In this document: positions 1-7,076 of the stretch, piece after piece
Numbering within the stretch: position 1 is the stretch's first letter
Layout of the letters: every line of letters begins with the position of its first letter
Source of the DNA: WHSW01 sp036794585
Lineage (GTDB): Bacteria > Actinomycetota > Thermoleophilia > Solirubrobacterales > 70-9
Length of the DNA: 8,823 bases
NCBI GenBank assembly: GCA_036794585.1
Contig: DAIRGH010000114.1
Location: 1-8,823, forward strand
Reading direction: 5' to 3'
Position numbers and translations under genes: made by a program
The notes under the pieces: generated by a model
What the model saw: the letters and a program-made list of their open reading frames with translations, nothing else
Database searches by the model: none
Told to the model about the DNA's origin: nothing

Positions 1-1
1 G

Positions 2-715
2 CTCGACGGCCAGGTCGCCGGGCTGATCATGGAGCCGGCGATGATGAACATCAACGTCATCCCGCCGGTCGAGGGCTATCTGGAGCGCGTCCGCGAGCTG
101 ACCAGCGCCCACGGAGTGAAGCTGATCTTCGACGAGGTCAAGACCGGCGCCACGATCGCCTGGGGCGGCGCCACCCGGCGCTTCGGCGTCCAGCCGGACA
201 TCATCACGCTCGCCAAGGCGATCTGCGGCGGCTATCCGGGCGGTGCGATCGGGATGACCGAGGAGGTCGCCGCCGTGATCGCCGACGGGCGCGTACACCA
301 GTACGGGACGTTCAACGGCAACCCGCTGGTGATGGCCGCCGCCCAGGCGACGCTCACCCAGGTGCTCACCGAGAACGTCTACGCGAAGCTCGAGCGCTCC
401 AACGAGTGGTTGAAGCAGGCCTGTGACCGGGTGATCGAGGAGTACGGGCTGCCCTGTTACAGCGAGGGGATCGGCGCCAAGGGCTGCGTCGTCTTTGCCT
501 CCGAGCCGCTGCGCGAGTACCGCGACTACCTGACCAAGGTCGACGAGGACCTGTCGACGCTCGCGTGGCTTTACCACATGAACCACGGCGTCTTCATGAC
601 CCCCGGGGTCGAGGAGGAGTGGACACTGTCGATCGCCCACACCGAGGACGACCTGCAGCGCTTCGTCGACGCCTTCGAGGCGTTCGCCCGAGACCTCACC
701 TCCAACTTCGGCTGA
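2..715 (+). CDS. Glutamate-1-semialdehyde aminomutase-like class III aminotransferase (5'-truncated by window edge)
   Basis: This is the C-terminal part of a fold-type I, class III PLP enzyme. The reading frame is open from base 2, so the start lies outside the window; the methionine at base 29 is internal. Visible landmarks are the strand ending in FDEVKTG (bases ~125-148), whose Asp normally holds the PLP pyridine nitrogen, and LAKAICGGYPGGAIG, whose Lys (codon 215-217) should form the Schiff base. HQYGTFNGNPL follows, the position of the G-T-x-x-G-N-P loop that binds phosphate across the dimer. The ending (SIAHTEDDLQRFVDAFEAF) is typical of GSA aminomutase relatives. The family interconverts amino and carbonyl groups; HemL itself makes 5-aminolevulinate. 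The motif DEVKTG, where HemL usually has DEVMTG, and the lack of haem genes nearby argue against calling it HemL, so the substrate is unknown. The GST-like gene follows after 5 bases, suggesting co-translation. Confidence 0.88.
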   Translation, partial: LDGQVAGLIMEPAMMNINVIPPVEGYLERVRELTSAHGVKLIFDEVKTGATIAWGGATRRFGVQPDIITLAKAICGGYPGGAIGMTEEVAAVIADGRVHQYGTFNGNPLVMAAAQATLTQVLTENVYAKLERSNEWLKQACDRVIEEYGLPCYSEGIGAKGCVVFASEPLREYRDYLTKVDEDLSTLAWLYHMNHGVFMTPGVEEEWTLSIAHTEDDLQRFVDAFEAFARDLTSNFG

Positions 716-720
716 TCCAT

Positions 721-1338
721 GTGGCGGTGCGGCTCTACCGAGCCGAGTGGTCGACCAACTGCGAGCGCGTTGGTCTCGCGCTCGCCCACAAGGGGATCGA
801 GGCCGAGTCGGTGCTGATCTCCTACTCCGATCGCAGCCCCGTCGAGGCGATCAGCGGCCAGGGGCTGGTGCCTGTGATCGACGACGACGGCACGGTTGTC
901 AACGACTCGGTCGCGATTCTGGGCTACTTGGAGCGGCGCAACCCCGAGCCGCCGCTGTTCCCAGCCGACCCCGCCCGCGCGGAGGTCGGCCTGTTCATCG
1001 AGTGGTTCGAGCGCGTCTACAAGGAGGCGCCGAACGGTCTCGAGGACGAGCTCGAGTCCGCGGCCCCCGACGAGGCCCTCGTCGCCGCCCTCTCGGCCGA
1101 GATGCGCCCGCGCCTCGACCTGTTCGAGTCCCTGCTCGACGGCCGCGAGTTCCTCTTCGGCGACTTCGGCGCCGCCGACTGCGTCGCCTACCCCTTCCTC
1201 AAGTACGCCGCTGGCCGCGACCAAGCCGACGACGAGCTCTTCCACGTCATCCTCGAAGAGCACCAGCCGCTCGGCGACGACCACCTGAACCTCGCGGCGT
1301 GGATCGAGCGAGTCGCGGAGCTTCCGAGGGCCTACTAG
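721..1338 (+). CDS. Glutathione S-transferase-like protein
   Basis: A 205-residue cytosolic protein with the usual GST length and two-domain layout. Residues 3-80 form a thioredoxin-like domain: VRLYRAEWSTNC at the first strand and helix, with Ser11 and Cys14 at the catalytic-loop positions; GLVPVI with the cis-proline (Pro51); and NDSVAILGYLERR, the Asp62-Ser63 pair that normally binds the glutathione gamma-glutamyl group. Residues ~85-205 are helical, with the N-capping signature FLFGDFGAADCVAYPFL. The start is inferred to be GTG at 721, because the frame otherwise runs back into the aminotransferase and only there does the protein begin just ahead of the first strand; GTG at 727 is an alternative. 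No clear Shine-Dalgarno is visible, and translational coupling across the 5-base gap is likely. Many actinobacteria use mycothiol rather than glutathione, so the thiol partner is uncertain. It could be a non-catalytic GST-fold protein. Confidence 0.85.
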   Translation: MAVRLYRAEWSTNCERVGLALAHKGIEAESVLISYSDRSPVEAISGQGLVPVIDDDGTVVNDSVAILGYLERRNPEPPLFPADPARAEVGLFIEWFERVYKEAPNGLEDELESAAPDEALVAALSAEMRPRLDLFESLLDGREFLFGDFGAADCVAYPFLKYAAGRDQADDELFHVILEEHQPLGDDHLNLAAWIERVAELPRAY

Positions 1339-1349
1339 CCTCAGAGGCC

Positions 1350-3326
<1,977 letters not shown>

Positions 3327-3333
3327 TCCCGGG

Positions 3334-3339
3334 TAGATT
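3334..3339 (+). promoter_or_regulatory. Possible -10 element for a leaderless SnoaL-like transcript
   Basis: TAGATT fits the actinobacterial -10 pattern TANNNT and ends 8 bases before the ATG at 3348. Transcription would then begin about at the start codon. The gene also lacks a Shine-Dalgarno, as leaderless genes do. No good -35 box is visible; TTAGAC at 3315-3320 is only 13 bases upstream. A single six-base match is weak, and read-through from the preceding gene is equally possible. Confidence 0.3.
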
Positions 3340-3347
3340 GCCGAGCA

Positions 3348-3875
3348 ATGGCGACCGCGACCAAGGCGACGCGCAAGAAGGGCGCGAAGACGATCGTCCG
3401 CGAGTACTTCGACGCGCTCGGCGCTCAGGATCTCGACCGCGCCGTCAAGTTCTGGAAGCCGGGCAGCCCCGACCGGATCCACGGGATCGCCGAGATGACG
3501 GCGCCCGACGGAATCCGCGCCTACTTCGCGGAGACCTTTGCCGCCTTTCCGGACTGGAAGTTCGAGATCCTCGAGCTGGTCGGAAGCGGCGACCTCGCAG
3601 CCGCCCGCTGGCGCGTCACAGCGACGTTCACGGGGCCCGGCCGCTTTCAGGGCATCGCCCCGACGGGCAAGACGATCACCCTCGAGGGCTGCGACATGTT
3701 CCGGGTCGAGGACGGACTGATCGTCGAAAACAACGCCTACACGAACGGGATGCAGGTCGCCGAGCAGCTCGGCCTGCTGCCTCCGCAGGGCTCCACCGGC
3801 GAGCGGGCGATGATCGGCGCCTTCAACGCCAAGACCGCCGCCCTCGGCGCGGTCAAGCGCTTTCGCGAGCGCTAG
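3348..3875 (+). CDS. SnoaL/NTF2-like protein (polyketide-cyclase-like fold)
   Basis: A 175-residue protein of the SnoaL-like branch of the NTF2 superfamily, small alpha+beta cones that act as cyclases, isomerases, hydrolases or plain ligand binders. Residues ~13-145 show the family order: a helix REYFDALGAQDLDRAVKFW, DGIRAYFAETFAAFPDW, the strand KFEILELVGSGDLAAARWRV, TFTGPGRFQGIAPTGKTITLEG, then CDMFRVEDGLIVENNAY and EQLGLLP. It also has a basic N-terminus (ATKATRKKGAK, residues 5-14) and a ~30-residue C-terminal tail after LGLLP that is longer than the minimal domain. No signal peptide is seen. Ligand and reaction cannot be deduced, and no polyketide genes lie nearby. It is 21 bases downstream of the YyaL-like gene and ends 3 bases before the convergent cupredoxin gene. 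Confidence 0.85.
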   Translation: MATATKATRKKGAKTIVREYFDALGAQDLDRAVKFWKPGSPDRIHGIAEMTAPDGIRAYFAETFAAFPDWKFEILELVGSGDLAAARWRVTATFTGPGRFQGIAPTGKTITLEGCDMFRVEDGLIVENNAYTNGMQVAEQLGLLPPQGSTGERAMIGAFNAKTAALGAVKRFRER

Positions 3876-3891
3876 CGTCTAGACGCGGCGC
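3869..3891. terminator. Hairpin at convergent gene ends, possible bidirectional terminator
   Basis: GCGTCTAGACGC (3875-3886) is a perfect 12-base palindrome. Flanking GCGC at 3869-3872 and 3888-3891 can extend the stem across a 2/1-base internal loop, leaving a CTAG loop. On the + strand it is followed by a short pyrimidine run (TTCTTC) but no real T-tract. It sits on the two convergent stop codons: TAG at 3873-3875 on + and the complement of 3879-3881 on -. Position fits a shared terminator, but in such GC-rich DNA a short palindrome can arise by chance. Confidence 0.35.
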
Positions 3892-4274
3892 TTCTTCGTC
3901 CGCAGCGTCGCCTCCATGCCGAGCTCGCGGTGATCCGAGAGCGAGCACCAGAAGACGTACGTCGAACGCTTCTTGAAGCGGGCGTCGAGGTTCTCGTACT
4001 CGCCGGGACCGACGACGCCAATCGCCAGCTCCGGCCCCTCCAACGCCCCGCTCGAGCCGATCCGCTGCAGCTTCAGGTCGTGCGGGTCCTCGCCGTCGTT
4101 GAGGAACTGGACGATCGCCCGCCCAGGACGCAGCTTCTGCTTGGAGAGCAGCAGGTCGAACTCCGAGCCGCGGACCTGGACCCGGTCGGGGACCGGCTCG
4201 GGCGCCGCCGCCGAAGCGGTCGCAGCCGTAGCAAGCATCGCCAGCGCGGCGGCGGCGATCCGCAATCGCGACAT
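3879..4274 (-). CDS. Secreted cupredoxin (plastocyanin/auracyanin-like type-1 copper protein)
   Basis: A 131-residue exported protein. Residues 1-23 are a Sec-type signal peptide: SRLR, then a hydrophobic alanine/leucine core, then ATASAAA with a likely cleavage site. The mature ~108 residues are a single cupredoxin domain. All four type-1 copper ligands are present in order: His65 in EDPHDLKL, then Cys110, His115 and Met120 in YVFWCSLSDHRELGMEATL. The C-x4-H-x4-M spacing is like that of auracyanin-type and other bacterial blue copper proteins. The known role of such proteins is one-electron transfer outside the cytoplasm, though some are copper carriers or oxidase partners. The start is the ATG at 4272-4274, which gives the signal peptide and overlaps the DUF1501 stop as TGATG; no separate Shine-Dalgarno is evident, so translation is probably coupled. 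The C-terminus is strongly basic (RTKKRRV). Confidence 0.92.
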   Translation of the reverse strand: MSRLRIAAAALAMLATAATASAAAPEPVPDRVQVRGSEFDLLLSKQKLRPGRAIVQFLNDGEDPHDLKLQRIGSSGALEGPELAIGVVGPGEYENLDARFKKRSTYVFWCSLSDHRELGMEATLRTKKRRV

Positions 4275-5647
4275 CAGCCGATCAGCGCCGGGCGGGCAAA
4301 GCCGGCGGCGCCGGGGATCACGGCGGCGGCGTCGACGCCGAACCACTGCTCGATGATCGAGGAGTAGAGGCCGCGGAAGTCGGAGGTGCTGCGGATGTTC
4401 TTGTTCGCGTCGAGCTGCTCGAGCCCGGGCCACTCGCCGACCATCTGGCCGTGCGCGCGGCTGCCGATCACCATCGCGGTGCCGGCGGCGCCGTGGTCGG
4501 TGCCGGCCGAGCCGTTCTCCTGCGGGCGGCGACCGAACTCCGACCAGACGAGGGTGATCACCCGGTCGGCGAGGCCCCGCGCTTCGAGGTCCGCCTGAAA
4601 CGCCGCCAGCGAGTCGGCGGTGAGCTTGATGTTGTTGCCGAACCGCGCCTCCTGGCTGTCGTGGGTGTCGTAGCCGCCTGGAGCATCGAGGGCGACGCAC
4701 TGAAGCGGCAGGCCGGCGGAGAGCATCGCCGCGATCGCCGCAAGCGCCGTGGGAAACGTCTGCTTGCCCGGATAGGCGACCGGCGGCACGACCGGCTCGT
4801 CCGAGAACGGCGCCAGCTGGCTCTTCACCCGCATCGACTGCTCGGCGGCGGTGCCCGCGGCGACCAGGCCGCTGTCCTTGCTGCGCACCGCCCGGCCGGC
4901 GATCGAGGAGATCGAGTCGAACATCAATTCCTCGACCTCGCCCCAGACGCCGTCCTGCCAGATCTCATAGCCCGTGCCGCTGATCGCGGCGACCGGCACC
5001 GAGGAGCTGGCGAGCGCCGGCGAGAGCTGGCCGTCGAGCGAGAGGCCCTGCAGGGGGTTGTCGGGGGTGCCGATCACGTCGAGCAGCCGTCCCATCCAGC
5101 CGGTCGTCTCGTTGGGCGCCAGCGCTCCCACCTCCCAGTAATGGCGCGAGGTGAAGTGCGACTGGTTCGGCGAGTCGTAGGCGACCGCCGGCAGCAGCGA
5201 CATCTTGCCGGCGCGGTGAAGCGCGTCGAAGCCCGCCGCCGACGGATGCCAGCGAAGCCGCGTGTCCTCGGTGAACTCGGTGCCCTCCCCAGGCGCGAGC
5301 GCAAGGGTGGGGCGCAGCGACTGATAGATCGAGTCGGTGGTCGGCGCGAGCAGCGAGAGCGAGTCGGTGCCGCCGTCCATGAACACGCTGACCAGTACCG
5401 GGTCGCTGCCGCCCGCCGCCTTGGCGACGCCCTCCTGCATGCCGCGGAGCCCGATCTTCGAGGCGCCGTAGACGGACAGCAGGGCGGCCGAGGAGCGCAG
5501 GAAGAACGAACGCCGGCTCAGTCCCGTGCCCGCGGGCAGCGGCTGGCCGGGCTCGATCGCCGGCAGGCCGTTGCCGGCCTCGGCGACGGCGCGGCGCAGC
5601 AGGTGGGAGCGCGAGAACTCGGCGCAGTGATGACAGTCGCGGGCCAT
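4274..5647 (-). CDS. DUF1501 family protein, Tat-exported
   Basis: A 457-residue member of DUF1501, a family related to alkaline phosphatase/sulfatase-fold enzymes with no firm biochemical role. Residues 41-62 form a twin-arginine signal: TGLSRRSFFLRSSAALLSVYG, with Arg45-Arg46 followed by a hydrophobic stretch, so folded export by Tat is expected. Ahead of it is an unusually long N-region with CHHC at residues 5-8. Family motifs follow: VFMDGGTDSLSLL (88-100), NQSHFTSRHYWE (161-172), GGYDTHDSQE (324-333), SEFGRRPQENGSAGTDHG (369-386) and a C-terminal DFRGLYSSIIEQWFG. The ATG at 5647 is chosen because it precedes the conserved N-region and lies 2 bases after the DUF1800 stop; the frame stays open further upstream only as a shadow inside DUF1800. 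AGGCGAG lies about 8 bases upstream as a weak ribosome site. It is the middle gene of a DUF1800-DUF1501-cupredoxin operon. Confidence 0.93.
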   Translation of the reverse strand: MARDCHHCAEFSRSHLLRRAVAEAGNGLPAIEPGQPLPAGTGLSRRSFFLRSSAALLSVYGASKIGLRGMQEGVAKAAGGSDPVLVSVFMDGGTDSLSLLAPTTDSIYQSLRPTLALAPGEGTEFTEDTRLRWHPSAAGFDALHRAGKMSLLPAVAYDSPNQSHFTSRHYWEVGALAPNETTGWMGRLLDVIGTPDNPLQGLSLDGQLSPALASSSVPVAAISGTGYEIWQDGVWGEVEELMFDSISSIAGRAVRSKDSGLVAAGTAAEQSMRVKSQLAPFSDEPVVPPVAYPGKQTFPTALAAIAAMLSAGLPLQCVALDAPGGYDTHDSQEARFGNNIKLTADSLAAFQADLEARGLADRVITLVWSEFGRRPQENGSAGTDHGAAGTAMVIGSRAHGQMVGEWPGLEQLDANKNIRSTSDFRGLYSSIIEQWFGVDAAAVIPGAAGFARPALIG

Positions 5648-5649
5648 GG

Positions 5650-7008
5650 TCAGCTCGCCTGCAGGTCGGGTGACGTCGCGATCAGCATCCGCAGGGCGTT
5701 CTGGCGCATCGCGCGGTAGGTGCCCTTCTCCCAGTCCTCGCTCGCCACCTTGTCGACGGAGTCGCAGAACTTGAGCAGCGCCTTCTCGGTGCCCGCCGAG
5801 ACCGACGGGTTGCCCCAGAAGCGGAGGGCCTTGCGCAGCGCGGCGTTTGAGGTCTCGCGCTCGTTGTAGTCGGCCTCCTCGTCGATCGCGTCGGGTCCGG
5901 CGATCTCGTTGGCGGCGATCCAACGGCCGCGGAAGGTCGACGTGTCCAGCCAACGCTCATCGTTCCAACCGGCGACGTTCGGCGGCCGGAACAGCCGCTG
6001 CCCCGTGACCGAGGAGATCCACGCCCACTCGCCGCTGATACCGCGGCGACGAGCGCGGTGAAGCCCGGCGATCCAGACGACCGGGGGCTTCACCATCGAG
6101 GGCCCGGTGTAAAGCCTGGGGTGCATCAGGATCGACTCGACCACCGGCCGGATCGCGTACCCGCCCTCGACGTACTTGCGCTGAAGCGCCTTGCGGTCCT
6201 TCTCCTTCGGCGCCACCGGGATGAAGTAGCTCCACAGCTTCTCGATGAAGAACCTCGGATGAGCGGCGTGCTCGAGGCACAGCCGGCATGAGTCCTGCCA
6301 GCCGAAGGCGCCGGTCTGGCCGAAGATCGTCTTCGCGCCGGCGTCGAAGCGCGCAGGGTCGAAGCGAAAGTTCGTGTAGCCGACATCGTCGACGTAGTCG
6401 GCGCGCCAGCCGGTGAGCGCCCGCGCCTGCTCGCGCACGTCGGTCTCGGAGTAGGGGTAACCCGACGCGTCCGAGACCCCCAACGTGAACAGCTCCATCA
6501 GCTCGCGCGCGTAGTTCTCGTTCGGGCGACCCCTGCGATTCTGGATTCCCGAGAGCCAGATCAGCATCGCCGGGTCGGTGGTCACCGCCTCGAGCAGCTG
6601 CGCGAAGGATGAGAGACCCAGGGCGCGGAAGGTCTCGGACTGCTGGATGTTGAGCTGCTGGGAGTCGACGTCCGCGGTCGCGAACCAGTCGTGCCAGATC
6701 AGCGCCATCCGCTCGACGAACGGGTGACTCGAGCGAACCATCCGGTCGAGCCACCAGAGCGCGTCGTGGCCGTAGGCGTCGAAGGGGGCGAGCGGCAGGC
6801 CGTCCTCGTCGAGCGGCTCGGGGCCGCGCAGCTTCGGCGCTCCCTTCGGCCGGGTCAGCGACCGAACCGCCTCCTTGAGGCCCTTGCGGCTGGCGAGCCG
6901 GGCGAGCCTGCGAACGTCACCGGGTCTGGGCCCGAATCCGGCGCGCCAGAGCAGGCGCTCTGCCTGGCGCGTCCCGAACTTCCCGCGGTAGACAGGCAGG
7001 TCCGCCAT
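5650..7008 (-). CDS. DUF1800 family protein
   Basis: A protein of 452 residues counted from the ATG at 7008. Clear DUF1800 motifs appear in order: RQAERLLWRAGFGPRPGDV (14-32), FVERMALIWHDWFAT (97-111), NENYARELMELFTLG (163-177), YSETDVREQARALTGW (186-201), HPRFFIEKLWSYF (250-262) and LFRPPNVAGWNDERWL (339-354). The family is large, helical and of unknown activity, and is usually encoded beside DUF1501, as here. No signal peptide or membrane helix is seen with any start, unlike its Tat-tagged partner. CRLC at 241-244 is a possible metal or disulfide site. Three in-frame ATGs exist (7056, 7020, 7008). I prefer 7008 because GGTGGA sits 4 bases upstream and homologous proteins begin shortly before the first motif. 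The ATG at 7056 would leave only 20 bases to the divergent gene. It is the first gene of the operon. Confidence 0.92.
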   Translation of the reverse strand: MADLPVYRGKFGTRQAERLLWRAGFGPRPGDVRRLARLASRKGLKEAVRSLTRPKGAPKLRGPEPLDEDGLPLAPFDAYGHDALWWLDRMVRSSHPFVERMALIWHDWFATADVDSQQLNIQQSETFRALGLSSFAQLLEAVTTDPAMLIWLSGIQNRRGRPNENYARELMELFTLGVSDASGYPYSETDVREQARALTGWRADYVDDVGYTNFRFDPARFDAGAKTIFGQTGAFGWQDSCRLCLEHAAHPRFFIEKLWSYFIPVAPKEKDRKALQRKYVEGGYAIRPVVESILMHPRLYTGPSMVKPPVVWIAGLHRARRRGISGEWAWISSVTGQRLFRPPNVAGWNDERWLDTSTFRGRWIAANEIAGPDAIDEEADYNERETSNAALRKALRFWGNPSVSAGTEKALLKFCDSVDKVASEDWEKGTYRAMRQNALRMLIATSPDLQAS

Positions 7009-7076
7009 CTGATCCACCATCGGCGCGCGCTCGAAGCTCTTTAGCCCGGTGGACATGGCAACGTGTCGGCCCGCTC
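7009..7076. other. Short divergent intergenic region
   Basis: This interval separates the DUF1800 operon (-) from the sulfotransferase fusion gene (+) and should hold, or adjoin, both promoters. It contains a ribosome-site-like GGTGGA on the - strand (7013-7018) and a comparatively T-rich patch, CTCTTTAG, at 7037-7044. I find no convincing -35/-10 pair on either strand with normal spacing. The sulfotransferase ATG at 7077 has no Shine-Dalgarno in front of it. Confidence 0.4.

Noticed and set aside
571..1284. Open frame on the - strand opposite the GST-like gene
   Set aside because: It has no recognisable domain and is antisense to a motif-supported gene.
747..1349. Upstream extension of the YyaL-like frame, which would add ~200 residues
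   Set aside because: It overlaps the GST-like gene and encodes an Arg/Pro-rich sequence without motifs; the family N-terminus begins at the ATG at 1350.
4275..4700. Upstream extension of the cupredoxin frame
   Set aside because: It lies within DUF1501 and is Arg/Pro-rich; starting at 4274 yields a proper signal peptide.
4451..5719. Long open frame on the + strand (422 codons) opposite the DUF1501 gene
   Set aside because: Its Arg/Gly/Ala-rich translation shows no domain, while the opposite strand carries all DUF1501 motifs.
5648..5953. Upstream extension of the DUF1501 frame
   Set aside because: It lies inside DUF1800 coding sequence in another frame and is compositionally a shadow; the Tat-signal protein starts naturally at 5647.
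7038..7061. TTGCCA ... TAAAGA on the - strand as a promoter for the DUF1800 operon
   Set aside because: The spacer is only about 12 bases instead of ~17, and TAAAGA does not end in T as a -10 box should.
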